Assembly: GCA_022360175.1 (NCBI GenBank)
Contig: JAKSDI010000146.1
Coordinates: forward strand, 1 to 64,000
Source of the DNA: Chitinophagales bacterium
GTDB taxonomy: Bacteria > Bacteroidota > Bacteroidia > Chitinophagales > Saprospiraceae
Length of the DNA stretch: 64,000 nucleotides
Direction of reading: 5' to 3'
Positions 9,685 to 18,438 of the stretch are shown piece by piece (the stretch's first letter is position 1; each line of letters starts with the position of its first letter). The notes below the pieces were generated by a model. That model saw only the letters and a program-made list of their open reading frames with translations. It did not search any database and was not told the origin of the DNA. Position numbers and translations under genes: made by a program.

Positions 9685-9894
9685 ATGAAAAGAATAATTA
9701 CTCCTTTTTTTATTAGTGCTTTATTGCTGGCAGGGCTTACTGTATCTGCACAGCAAAGTGAAGATGTTTTACTCTACAAGATTAGTCCCGATGAAGCTCG
9801 ATCATTGTATAAAGGCGAAAAGCCTGGAGATCACCATTTTCATACATTACAATTTATGGATCACGGTTATAGTGAGAATTGGTATTATACCTAG
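9685..9894 (+). CDS. Small secreted protein or truncated gene remnant
   Basis: 69 residues from the ATG at 9685 (a GTG nine bases earlier is also in frame). A clean signal peptide (KRIITPFFISALLLAGLTVSAQ) is followed by about 45 polar residues ending ENWYYT. No known domain is visible. The abrupt end directly against the ATGGGTA repeats, and the lack of any fold-sized mature region, suggest either a small exported protein or the 5' end of a gene truncated by rearrangement. It lies divergent to the efflux operon. Confidence 0.45.
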   Translation: MKRIITPFFISALLLAGLTVSAQQSEDVLLYKISPDEARSLYKGEKPGDHHFHTLQFMDHGYSENWYYT

Positions 9895-9955
9895 CTATGG
9901 GTATGCTTGTACTTGTAATGGGTATTCTCATTATATTGATTTGCTAGTACATTTG
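9895..9955 (+). promoter_or_regulatory. Promoter region with paired ATGGGTAT repeats
   Basis: Direct repeats CTATGGGTAT (9895-9904) and ATGGGTAT (9918-9925) have a 21-bp period. They lie 22 bp upstream of TACATTTG (9948-9955), a full match to the Bacteroidota -7 box TAnnTTTG, which in turn lies 26 bp before the ATG at 9982. The same paired repeat occurs at 15361-15389. Confidence 0.5.
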
Positions 9956-9981
9956 TGTCATAAGATTCAAACAAACAGCAC

Positions 9982-10878
9982 ATGGATAATCAAAATTTAC
10001 AGCTCATTGCGATGGGGCAGCCATATATGTTTTTGAATAAGCAATATGACGGAAAATATGCGTTATATCTTTTAATACCAGTGTTTGAGGGACTAAGTAT
10101 TAAGAGAGTAGATAATATTCAAGAAGTTGAATTGAGTGAGAGTAATAAAGAAATAGAAATTGAATTTGATATTTGCCACCCTTCGAATGGCGAAACTATC
10201 AATTACAATAACATTCTATTTAAAGGATGTAAAATAGATGTTAAATTGTTGAATGATGCACAAGATCTTATCTTTCCTTCTTCATCTAATGGAGTACCAT
10301 CAGAAGGCAATGGAGCTGTAGATATTACTACTTCAGATGCCGTTACAATTACATCTGATGATGAACAAAATATCTTATTAGGATATAAAATAGGGGCAAA
10401 AATCAATTCTCCCAATAAAGTGGTCAGGAAGTTTTCTTTATCACTTGCTTATAGTAGCAATATTAAAGTGACAGAATATGAATCAACTGTGTCTGACAAT
10501 GAAATAGAGACTCCAAAAAACCAAGTGATTGCTTGTAATTGCCCCTATTTTTTCCCTTTGACAACTGTTTATCATCCTGCGTTTAACATCAATCCCAAAT
10601 TGCTTATCCCCTTGCAAGGGTATAAATATATTATGTCTTCTGAAACACTTCAAATTGAAGCACAGAAATGTTCGTCAGCTATTACATTAATAGAAGATAT
10701 GCCTAGTGTAGGTGCAGAACCTACCATTGCTGTTCCTATGCTTATTAATGAACATCAGCTTCAGATAGATAATCCAGAACAAAAAATTCGATTTGAAATT
10801 GAGGTATCATTGGGTAATGAGGTAAATGCTAAAAAATCTAAGGTAAAGTCAGAAACAAAACCTGCAGATACTTTTTAA
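9982..10878 (+). CDS. Protein of unknown function next to two-component locus
   Basis: 298 residues; I do not recognise a family. There is no signal peptide or membrane segment. The sequence is beta-rich and acidic, with a Ser/Asp/Gly-rich low-complexity stretch at about 92-125 (SSSNGVPSEGNGAVDITTSD) and a short Cys pair (CNCPYFFP near 184-191). The last 15 residues are lysine-rich and probably disordered. The start is set by the good -7 box 26 bp upstream. Together with the gene at 14618-15172 it flanks the kinase-regulator locus and shares the upstream repeats, so both may be targets of that system. Confidence 0.7.
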   Translation: MDNQNLQLIAMGQPYMFLNKQYDGKYALYLLIPVFEGLSIKRVDNIQEVELSESNKEIEIEFDICHPSNGETINYNNILFKGCKIDVKLLNDAQDLIFPSSSNGVPSEGNGAVDITTSDAVTITSDDEQNILLGYKIGAKINSPNKVVRKFSLSLAYSSNIKVTEYESTVSDNEIETPKNQVIACNCPYFFPLTTVYHPAFNINPKLLIPLQGYKYIMSSETLQIEAQKCSSAITLIEDMPSVGAEPTIAVPMLINEHQLQIDNPEQKIRFEIEVSLGNEVNAKKSKVKSETKPADTF

Positions 10879-11231
10879 AATATAAAGAAATTTTTAGAAA
10901 TTTTTCTTCAACTTGCAGGCAATGTCCCAAGATAGTGTTATTTAAAGTGTAAAGGGATGAACCTCGTAGAAAAATAGATTTTAGCCTATTGATAGGTTGT
11001 TAAATTCTACTGATTTTTAATGCTTTATAAGGCTAGTCTATCCGTTATTTTAAGACACCTAATGAGGTAATTGAAATGGGTGTAAATGTAGAAATAAATT
11101 TTTAGTGCTCGCTGGGATATCTCAAACAACTTCTTAACGTAATAATAGCCTTTCTATTAAATTTTAATAACTTTTATGTCCTTCCTCTGAAGGGGTATCA
11201 ATCAATTTTTATCATCAAACAAGAATATGAA
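10879..11231. other. Noncoding, AT-rich spacer before histidine kinase
   Basis: No gene seen. AAGAAATTTTTAGAAATTTTTCTT just after the stop at 10878 can fold weakly and may terminate. Further on there are single copies of ATGGGTG (about 11076) and GGGGTATC (about 11193), loosely like the repeats seen at 9895 and 15361. The right part presumably holds the kinase promoter. Confidence 0.4.
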
Positions 11232-13148
11232 ATGAAAATAAGTTTAGCAATATGCTTTCTATTATTGTTGACTAGCTCTCCACAATGGGCATTTGCCCAG
11301 TGCAGTGAAATATTTGACGATTTTATTCAGCCAGCAAAGGAATTGATAGAACAACATCCAGAGGAAGCACTAACTGAGGTAAATAAAGGTATTGAGGATT
11401 TAGCCAAGCTTAGTTGTCAAAAGGAATTAGGAGGAGCCTATTCAGTAAAAGGTGTAACATTAAGGAACTTAGGACAGTTTAGTGAAGCATTGATTAGCAT
11501 GGATAGCGCTTTGTTTATTAGAAATGTATTGAAAGATACAATAGGTATTTCCAGCGTATACAACAATATATCAAGTATTAGATTAAAACAAAGAGATTTT
11601 GTAGAGGCTATGGCAGCTGCACTTCAGGCTATAGAATTATTACAAAATTTTAAAGGAGAACACAATCCTACTTATTGGACAATACTGGGAAATAGTTACA
11701 TAAATGCAGCTAATATTTTTATTGAAGAAGGTTCTCTATCAAACGCTGAAATGTATATTCAATTTGCTAAGGATGCTCAAAGTAAAATAGGAGGGGAGCA
11801 TTCTAATCTTGCAACGGCAAATTATAATCTTGCTTTAGCCTTTATCGCAAAAGCTGCTTTTCCAGAAGCAGAAAAATTGCTTCTTAATAATTATAATTAC
11901 TATAGTATAAAGGAAGACACATTCAATTTGGCAATGACAGAGGATGCATTGGGATACCTAGAACATGAGAAAGAAAACTTTGTGAAAGCTAGAGAGCATT
12001 TTGAAAAGAGCATTGCCTTTTGTCAGACAATAGAAAACCATCAATACATAATTACTCCCCAGTTTAACCTTGCCACTAACTATTTAAAGGAAGAAAAGCC
12101 TCTTAAAGCACTTGAAATCATTGCGTTAGTCCAATTAGATGAAGAGGAAAGCATTGAAAGGCGATTAGATCGCGAACGTATATATATTGGTGCCTTTGCA
12201 CAAATGAAACAAATAGATTCCTTAATAAAGCATGTGAACGTTCTAGATACCCTTCACTTAACCAATCCGAATGAAAATGAATATATAGCAGAAGCTAAAA
12301 AGCGTTTAGAAAAAAATTTGGCAGAAGCTAAAATAAAACTCCGTAAAAATAGTGTGAGCCTTTACACTTTATTAATCGCTCTTGTTATAACTGCACTAGT
12401 ATCAATTATATTATTCTTATTAAAGAAGGGAGAAGAAAGAAAAAAACAAGCACAACAGCTCATGTTGGAAGGTGAAAGCCTCGAAAAACGTTTCATGGGA
12501 AAAATTGCAGATATTTTGATAGACAAAGTTTCAAAGAAAAAGATCGAAATTAATAGTGTACTCCATGATAATATTTGTCCACTTGTCATTTCTGTAAAGA
12601 GAGAATTAGAGTACTTTTTTAAAATAAAAAAAGAACACGTTGTCCAAGATGCAATTGGAATGTTAGATATGGTTTATGAACAAACTAGAGCTCTAATTGA
12701 TGGAAAAGAAACTCCTCCAGATAGTGCTGATTGGTATAAATATATGCAACTATCCATCTCTCAATTTGAGAACCTAGGCCACTTTGAGGTGAAAAAACAT
12801 ATAATGCCTGAAATTCAAAAAATCTCTTCAGATTTAGGTTGGCAAATCACTTTCATTATTAGTGTACTATTAGATAATATCGAGATACATTCCAAAGCTA
12901 AGCAGGTGAGCCTTGACATCATTATTGAAAATGCCCACTTAATTGTAATGGTTGAAGATGATGGCATAGGATTTAATATTAATCACTTACCAGAGCGAAC
13001 AAATTCTAATAACAAAGGTATAGGTTTAAAAAACACAAAATATAGAGTAGAACAAAAATTGAGTGGGAAAATAAAAATCGATTCTATCCTTAATGAAGGA
13101 ACTACTATAAATATTAAAATACCACTCAATTCTCCCCAAAAAAGCTAA
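11232..13148 (+). CDS. TPR sensor histidine kinase (HisKA_3/NarL partner type)
   Basis: 638 residues. Signal peptide (to about 22), periplasmic TPR repeats (about 30-360, e.g. GQFSEALISMDSALF), a coiled stretch, one membrane segment (about 377-397) and a cytoplasmic kinase module. The phospho-acceptor is H445 in LHDNICP, the dimerisation helix type that pairs with LuxR-type regulators. The ATPase domain shows a divergent N-box (SVLLDNIEIHSKA), G1 (VEDDGIGF) and G2 (NKGIGLKNTKYRVE) motifs. Six bases separate it from the first regulator, so they are cotranscribed. The external signal sensed by the TPR domain is unknown. Confidence 0.88.
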   Translation: MKISLAICFLLLLTSSPQWAFAQCSEIFDDFIQPAKELIEQHPEEALTEVNKGIEDLAKLSCQKELGGAYSVKGVTLRNLGQFSEALISMDSALFIRNVLKDTIGISSVYNNISSIRLKQRDFVEAMAAALQAIELLQNFKGEHNPTYWTILGNSYINAANIFIEEGSLSNAEMYIQFAKDAQSKIGGEHSNLATANYNLALAFIAKAAFPEAEKLLLNNYNYYSIKEDTFNLAMTEDALGYLEHEKENFVKAREHFEKSIAFCQTIENHQYIITPQFNLATNYLKEEKPLKALEIIALVQLDEEESIERRLDRERIYIGAFAQMKQIDSLIKHVNVLDTLHLTNPNENEYIAEAKKRLEKNLAEAKIKLRKNSVSLYTLLIALVITALVSIILFLLKKGEERKKQAQQLMLEGESLEKRFMGKIADILIDKVSKKKIEINSVLHDNICPLVISVKRELEYFFKIKKEHVVQDAIGMLDMVYEQTRALIDGKETPPDSADWYKYMQLSISQFENLGHFEVKKHIMPEIQKISSDLGWQITFIISVLLDNIEIHSKAKQVSLDIIIENAHLIVMVEDDGIGFNINHLPERTNSNNKGIGLKNTKYRVEQKLSGKIKIDSILNEGTTINIKIPLNSPQKS

Positions 13149-13154
13149 TCAGAA

Positions 13155-13799
13155 ATGGAAAAAATTAAAGTTTTTATTGTCGATGATGACAATATGCTAA
13201 TTGATGGAATTGCTAAATTTTTCAGAGATTCTTCTTCTTTAGAGTTTTATGGAAAGGCTAATAACCCAGTGGAATGCTTAGCAAAATTAGAAGAAGAGAT
13301 ATCAAATATTGATATCATTCTGATGGATGTTAAATTCCCAAAATTCGAAATGGATGGCATTAATTTAGCTCGCAAAATCAGAGAATTACACCCCGGGAAA
13401 ATACCTAAAATTGTATTTACTACTATAGGCGAGCGAGCATTAGTAGATCTGAATTGTGGTTTTCATGGGTTGATTCCTAAAAATCAAGGGATATTGGAAT
13501 TAATGAATATGCTTGAAAATATCCACTTCAAAAGTGCTATATACTATCCTCCACAAAAAGATAGTGCCAATTTGATTGATCAGTTTACTCAACGACAAAA
13601 AAAAATATTTTGTATGATAGTTCATGGTATAGCGATAGAAAAAATAGCTCAACAACTAAATATTACTACTAACATTGTGCGTTCTCATGAAAAAGTTATA
13701 ATTTCAAAAATCCAGCAATTAGGTTTCAATGTTCATGATGTCAGTGCACCAGAGATACAGAAACTGGTACAAAAGCACCAATTATGTGGTAAAACCTAA
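13155..13799 (+). CDS. LuxR/NarL-type response regulator 1
   Basis: 214 residues. Receiver domain at about 1-125 with the acidic pocket VDDD (9-12) and phospho-acceptor D58 (IILMDVKFP); the output domain (about 145-200) carries a LuxR/GerE-like helix-turn-helix (IEKIAQQLNITTNIVRSHEK). It should be phosphorylated by the kinase six bases upstream and bind DNA. The C-terminal tail EIQKLVQKHQLC is shared with the next regulator. The Thr/Lys side of the receiver reads VFTT and LIPK, both conserved. Confidence 0.9.
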   Translation: MEKIKVFIVDDDNMLIDGIAKFFRDSSSLEFYGKANNPVECLAKLEEEISNIDIILMDVKFPKFEMDGINLARKIRELHPGKIPKIVFTTIGERALVDLNCGFHGLIPKNQGILELMNMLENIHFKSAIYYPPQKDSANLIDQFTQRQKKIFCMIVHGIAIEKIAQQLNITTNIVRSHEKVIISKIQQLGFNVHDVSAPEIQKLVQKHQLCGKT

Positions 13800-13819
13800 C
13801 AATACATAAACTCCTCCCT

Positions 13820-14500
13820 ATGATAAATGTAGTAATGGTTGATGACAGTAGTATCTTAGCTGCTGGACTCAAAAAATTATTTGAATCTTCAGAAGAAATC
13901 AAATTTGTAAAAAACTTTACAACACCTGAACAGTGTATTGGCAGAATTAATAATGATCGAATGATTGATATAGTACTTATGGATGTTCGTTTTCCAAAGC
14001 ATGATATAGATGGAGTGGAATTGACATACCGTTTGAGAAAACTCAAGCCATTCGAAATTAAAAATGGCAAACCTACAGCTCCTAGGATAATTTTCTTTTC
14101 GACAGAAAACAAAGGTTTTGTAGACATTGAGATGGGAGTCCATGGTTTAATCCCTAAAGAAACTGGATTTGACACAATGGTGGAAATGATTAAGATGGTT
14201 TATAAATTTGGAGGAGTACCGAACTATCCTGAAAAGGAAAAAACATTGGAAAATCCTCTGTATTGGCAAAGATTAAGCCCTACAGAAAAGCGCATTTTCT
14301 GTATGGTAATTAATGGCATGTTAAGTAAAGAGATTTCCGAAAAATTAAATAACAAAAAGCAAACTGTTTATAAGCATAGAAAAAATATTCTAGCAAAAAT
14401 GAAATCAGCAGGATTAGATGTAGAAAGGATTGATGATCCAAGAATTGTAAAAATGGTAATAAAATATAAGCTGTGTCATATAGAGCCATTAGATGAGTGA
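13820..14500 (+). CDS. LuxR/NarL-type response regulator 2 (paralog)
   Basis: 226 residues, clearly a paralog of the preceding regulator: phospho-acceptor D55 in IVLMDVRFPKHDIDG, the same HGLIPK receiver strand, an HTH of the form GMLSKEISEKLNNKKQTVYK, and a similar tail (DPRIVKMVIKYKLC). Only 20 bp separate the two genes. One kinase serving two regulators suggests branched output or dimer mixing. Terminator hairpin follows at 14547-14574. Confidence 0.9.
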   Translation: MINVVMVDDSSILAAGLKKLFESSEEIKFVKNFTTPEQCIGRINNDRMIDIVLMDVRFPKHDIDGVELTYRLRKLKPFEIKNGKPTAPRIIFFSTENKGFVDIEMGVHGLIPKETGFDTMVEMIKMVYKFGGVPNYPEKEKTLENPLYWQRLSPTEKRIFCMVINGMLSKEISEKLNNKKQTVYKHRKNILAKMKSAGLDVERIDDPRIVKMVIKYKLCHIEPLDE

Positions 14501-14546
14501 TCAACGAAAGTTGTATCCTCATTTTAGAACTACAGATAATAAAAAA

Positions 14547-14580
14547 CTCCGCACCTCAGAAATTGAGGGCGGAGCTTTAT
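14547..14580. terminator. Bidirectional terminator between regulator 2 and unknown gene
   Basis: CTCCGCACCTCA pairs with TTGAGGGCGGAG over a GAAA loop (14547-14574). On the minus strand the stem is followed by TTTTTTATT, a strong rho-independent signal for the gene at 14618-15172; on the plus strand CTTTAT follows. Confidence 0.8.
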
Positions 14581-14617
14581 ATAGAAGAACGTTACGATGA
14601 TCAAGGATAGAGATTAA

Positions 14618-15172
14618 TTAAATGGTTGCTTTTACTGACTGGCCATTACTATTAGGTGCTTCTTTATAAGCACACTGATCTTCGTAAATTTTTATTAGGC
14701 CTTTATCATTAAAACCTGCAATGGGTCCTGGCTTACCGTTTGCAAAACAATATTGCAAACAACAAACAACCCTATATACTCCAGGTTTCAGCGAATATGG
14801 TGCAATTTGGACAGCACTTTGGTATAAATGCCCAGATTGACCTACATCTTGGATCGTTTCCTCAGGGCTGAAGTGAGTTTCACCGCCTCCCATAAGTTCA
14901 AAATATACTTTTGTTTTCCAATAACCACAGTCAAGTAAACAGGCTAGAGGACCGTACACTTTCCAGTTGAAGTGCACACACCAATTTTGATCGGATTGGA
15001 TCATCCGATTAGTTAACGAATGTGATTGTGGAGGAATAATTTGAGGAACTTCCTCAGAGCCTGCAGTCGATTGCTTTTCAAAAATCTGACAACTAGCCTC
15101 GATTTTTAAATCGCTAGGACTGATAGCAATTTCAATGCCTCCGGTTGGATTTTGAAAAATGCTGTTTTCCAT
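14618..15172 (-). CDS. Protein of unknown function, cysteine-rich beta protein
   Basis: 184 residues; family not recognised. No signal peptide. The N-terminal third is polar (IEIAISPSDLKIEASCQIFE); the rest looks like a beta-sandwich with YKPGVYR-type strands (SLKPGVYRVVCCLQYC, about 132-147) and a Cys cluster (LACLLDCGYW, CCLQYC). It is convergent with the two-component genes, ends in a shared terminator, and has a TACCTTTG -7 box at 15326-15333 preceded by the ATGGGTA repeats. It is probably under control of the neighbouring regulators; that is inference. Confidence 0.7.
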   Translation of the reverse strand: MENSIFQNPTGGIEIAISPSDLKIEASCQIFEKQSTAGSEEVPQIIPPQSHSLTNRMIQSDQNWCVHFNWKVYGPLACLLDCGYWKTKVYFELMGGGETHFSPEETIQDVGQSGHLYQSAVQIAPYSLKPGVYRVVCCLQYCFANGKPGPIAGFNDKGLIKIYEDQCAYKEAPNSNGQSVKATI

Positions 15173-15633
15173 AGCTTTATATTTGCCGTTCCTTGGATTA
15201 CATCCTTAAAACGGTGGTTAAAAAATAAAATGATATGCTTATCTCTTTTGATCATTAACCTTCTTCAAATATCCGTTTAGATTTTACTACCTTTCAAAGA
15301 ACAATGGTATGTTATACCGTTGGTACAAAGGTATTGTCTGTTGCTATGATTATGTGATATCTATGGGTATATAAGAATACCTATGGGTAGGATGTTTTTA
15401 CTATGGAGCCGTGTTAAAACCTCACTTGTCAAATACTCATTATATTTTTAATATTGCTTGAGTAGAGCTAATGTATTTTTCTCCTGCTTTGGGCAGAATA
15501 GGACTAGAAAAGTTCGAATAAATTAGAATGTTATTGTTTCAAGCTGTGACCTGATGCCTGTAGGCCCAATTGCAAGCTGCGGCATAGGAGTAATAAACAA
15601 ATGAAATAAAACATGGGAATTGGTTTTAATAGA
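15173..15633. other. Noncoding region with promoter and operator-like repeats
   Basis: No gene. It holds the promoter listed separately (15326-15389), a GGTATGTTATACC palindrome at about 15306-15318, and an unremarkable AT-rich stretch from 15400 to 15633. Confidence 0.5.
15326..15389 (-). promoter_or_regulatory. -7 box TACCTTTG with upstream ATGGGTA direct repeats
   Basis: On the minus strand TACCTTTG (15333 down to 15326) matches TAnnTTTG. Starting 27 bp further upstream are two copies of CTATGGGTA (15361-15369 and 15381-15389, + strand reading) with a 20-bp period, i.e. on the same helix face. The same motif pair precedes the gene at 9982. Confidence 0.5.
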
Positions 15634-16386
15634 TTAATTTAATGCACTTTTCCATGATGATGGTCTTTGAGTTTTACGACCCCTAATACCAAATCGTTTT
15701 TTTACACATCGCCAGGCACAATGAATAAAATTGTCTATACTGGCCTGTGTTATGGTGATGACACCTCTACCTTCCAGATAATTCGGATTGATCCTAGCGT
15801 AAAAGTTAATATCTGGGTTTTGGCGATCTCGTTCGGTGATAAAAGTGGAAGCATCACTTACGATATTGGAATTCTTTTTTACGGTCCCTGTTTCAACCTG
15901 ATAGTTGGTGCCGTAGTAAAATTTCCCTAGTTGATGGATGATATTCTGAATGTTTTCAGGTGTAGCCCTTCTCCATGTAGGGTAGGTGTAGGTGGTAGCT
16001 TTTATAAATGCGAGGTAGGGCTTGTAAGTTAGGGAATCACACCATACATATATAGGACGGAAAGGGTTTTGCAGGAAGCTTTGCATCGTCAGGTAGGCAC
16101 AACTTCTGGGGATAAGTGCCTGATTGCGGTATTGATAATCTATTACGGCCTGGCCTGTATAAATACACATTACCTTGCGTTTGCCATCATCCACCTCTTT
16201 AGTTTTGAGTGCTGTAAATCCCACCAATTTACCTTTTGCAAAATAGAGTGCGTAGTACTGCACCCGCTTGAATCGTTGATCGAATGATGTTCTATCCAAT
16301 TTGTAAAAACGCTGATAGAGTTGCCACATCTCTTCTCTAATGTTTTGGGTCTTGGCAGATGGTACGACTTTGGTTGATAATTTCAT
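15634..16386 (-). CDS. Possible GNAT-like acyltransferase, uncertain
   Basis: 250 residues, no signal peptide or membrane segment. The middle part (about 45-130) alternates strands and helices in GNAT fashion: YYALYFAKGKLVGFTALKTK, then CIYTGQAVIDYQYRNQALI, where the last piece resembles the V-x-x-x-x-R-x-x-G/A acetyl-CoA loop though the glycines are missing. The C-terminus (about 225-250) is strongly basic (CVKKRFGIRGRKTQRPSSW). I would treat it as a hypothetical protein with a possible acyltransferase fold. Its neighbours give no functional context. Confidence 0.55.
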   Translation of the reverse strand: MKLSTKVVPSAKTQNIREEMWQLYQRFYKLDRTSFDQRFKRVQYYALYFAKGKLVGFTALKTKEVDDGKRKVMCIYTGQAVIDYQYRNQALIPRSCAYLTMQSFLQNPFRPIYVWCDSLTYKPYLAFIKATTYTYPTWRRATPENIQNIIHQLGKFYYGTNYQVETGTVKKNSNIVSDASTFITERDRQNPDINFYARINPNYLEGRGVITITQASIDNFIHCAWRCVKKRFGIRGRKTQRPSSWKSALN

Positions 16387-16518
16387 GTTTATGGGTTTTA
16401 GGTGGGCAATAAGGATTCATGGCTCAAGAGGTAATTTGAGCTTTGGTTTTATTGCCTTGTGTCGTTTGTAATTGCTGTTCTCTTATTGATGTAATGGCTC
16501 AGTGAAAGGATACCTGGA

Positions 16519-17637
16519 TTAAATTAGTTTTTCAATTTTGGTTAAGCGTTCCTGAGCAATTAATCCCGGTCTTGATAAAGCGTCCTGGATATATATTCGA
16601 GCATTGGAATCAAACTTAAGTGAAGGGGAGATAATGTCTTTTGTTAATATGTGTTCACCGTATCCTCCTTCCACAGCAGCTAGTTGATCTGCTTTGGAGG
16701 CTAATAGTAATCCGGCAGCGGTAAGAATACTCGTTTCTCCAAAGTGAGCTCCTAATTGACAACTAAACCCTTGTCCTGTTATGTATTGATACAAGCGGAG
16801 GGTGTTCCAAAAACCTCCATTTTTGGATATTTTTAAGTTGAAGTGATTACATATACGCTCATTGATAAGTTGATCTGCACTCCTAAGAGAAGTCAGTGAT
16901 TCGTCGGCCATTATCTTAGTTTCCTTTCCAAACTGCCGAGTGATTTTCATTAAATCATTGAGTTCGTCTTTGGGGAAAAGCTGTTCAAAAACGATAATAC
17001 CTTCCTCCATCAATACAGGTATCTGTGAAATGGCATCATCATATGACCAGGCACAGTTAGCATCTATTCTAAGTTTAGCTTTTGAAAAAGAACTAGCTCT
17101 AATGAGCCTTATAACCTCTAGCGTTCGATCCAGATTCGTATCCACTTTTATTTTTAATTCCTTAAAGGAAAAGTAGCTGAGTTTATGCAGTAGTTCTTCG
17201 AGTTTTGCTGGTTTTGCCTGGGGCAAAATACCTGTGTATTCTACCGTATGGGTTATTTTCCCACCTACTGCTTCTACCAGATTTTGTTGATATTCTTTGC
17301 TCCAGGCGTCTACTAGTGCGAGGTCAAGAGCACAAATACTAGACAAGCCAATCTGGCCAGGGAGTACATTGATGACAAATTGACGAATACTTTCAAGTGT
17401 TTCAAAAGAGGTAGATAATAAAAGAGGCTCAATCTTTTTTAAATCAGTAGCAACGGTATGTAATGTTTCTCCTGTTACATACGAGCGAGGGCAGCATTCT
17501 CCTATCCCCTTTACTCCTCTTGTCGATTGCATTTGTACAATTATGGCAGAAGAATAACGGGTCGTATTGTTAGACTGAGAAAATTGAAATTTCAATGGTA
17601 TCTCTAAAAAATGGAATGCTAGTGATTGGATTTGCAT
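16519..17637 (-). CDS. Enolase-superfamily enzyme (MLE subgroup)
   Basis: 372 residues. Capping domain at about 1-125, TIM barrel after it. Catalytic residues of the muconate-lactonising-enzyme subgroup are all present: KIK (K162, K164), metal ligands D192 (RIDANCAW), E218 (VFEQL), D245 (MADESL), and the second base K269 (NLKISKNGG). Members include dipeptide epimerases, muconate cycloisomerases, N-succinylamino-acid racemases and o-succinylbenzoate synthase. The DES/LKISK pattern favours an epimerase or racemase, but no neighbour (dipeptidase, men genes) supports a choice. An intact, probably active metalloenzyme. Confidence 0.88.
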   Translation of the reverse strand: MQIQSLAFHFLEIPLKFQFSQSNNTTRYSSAIIVQMQSTRGVKGIGECCPRSYVTGETLHTVATDLKKIEPLLLSTSFETLESIRQFVINVLPGQIGLSSICALDLALVDAWSKEYQQNLVEAVGGKITHTVEYTGILPQAKPAKLEELLHKLSYFSFKELKIKVDTNLDRTLEVIRLIRASSFSKAKLRIDANCAWSYDDAISQIPVLMEEGIIVFEQLFPKDELNDLMKITRQFGKETKIMADESLTSLRSADQLINERICNHFNLKISKNGGFWNTLRLYQYITGQGFSCQLGAHFGETSILTAAGLLLASKADQLAAVEGGYGEHILTKDIISPSLKFDSNARIYIQDALSRPGLIAQERLTKIEKLI

Positions 17638-17752
17638 ACTGATATAACTCTTTTAAAATATTGATGTAGGAAAGGAATGATTCGTTCCCCCATATGGTGA
17701 GCTTTTTTCTTTTTTTTATATAGTCTCTTATATTGTGATATAATATTTAAGC

Positions 17753-18322
17753 ATGGCCGACAGTCAAACCAACAATTATATCAAGGGTATTCTTAGTGGC
17801 GATCCTCAATTGATTAATGAGATTTATGAAAATTACCATCAAGCGATTCTTAAGCTAGTACAAAATTACAATGGAACAGCAGAAGATGCCCGGGATGTAT
17901 TTCAGGAAGGCTTGATGCTAATTTACCGAAAGGCACAACAGCCAGATTTTCAACTAAGTAGTAGCTTTTTTACTTATTTCTATGCTGTCTGCCGTAATAT
18001 TTGGTCAAACCAGACCAGAAAAAAATCGTTTGGAGAGGTAACCTTAAACGATGAGATGAAATCAATGATTAAGGATGATTCACCGATAATGCTGGAACAG
18101 AATGAGCAATATATATTGTATCGGAAAAAATTTCTGGAATTAGGTGAAGATTGCCAGCAGTTATTAAGTTTATTCCTCCAAAAAATCAGCCTTCGGGAAA
18201 TAGCTAAAAAAATGGGACTAAGTAGTGAGGGATATGCTAAAAAGAAGAAGTATAAATGCAAAGAAAAACTGATTACATTAATACAAAATGATCCCTCGTA
18301 TAAGGAGTTGGCTTATCCCTGA
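17753..18322 (+). CDS. ECF-type RNA polymerase sigma factor
   Basis: 189 residues. Region 2 (about 20-95) has EDARDVFQEGLMLIYRKA and a FTYFYAVCRNIW -10-recognition helix; region 4 (about 135-180) has LSLFLQKISLREIAKKMGLS as the -35-binding HTH. Region 3 is absent, as in extracytoplasmic-function sigma factors. The following gene is a membrane protein of the zinc-finger-less anti-sigma/TPR type, and the convergent gene is a TPR-CHAT protein; this trio recurs in Bacteroidota. Probably it directs transcription of the small-protein/CHAT operon. Confidence 0.9.
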   Translation: MADSQTNNYIKGILSGDPQLINEIYENYHQAILKLVQNYNGTAEDARDVFQEGLMLIYRKAQQPDFQLSSSFFTYFYAVCRNIWSNQTRKKSFGEVTLNDEMKSMIKDDSPIMLEQNEQYILYRKKFLELGEDCQQLLSLFLQKISLREIAKKMGLSSEGYAKKKKYKCKEKLITLIQNDPSYKELAYP

Positions 18323-18438
18323 AACCAAGGTTCAAAGTAATTCCCAAAATTAGCAGTGAATGGATTAGCTGAGCATAGTTGTCGGTGAATAAATTCACTA
18401 CTGTGAAAAGAAATTACCTGGAGCCAAAACTAAAGGCA

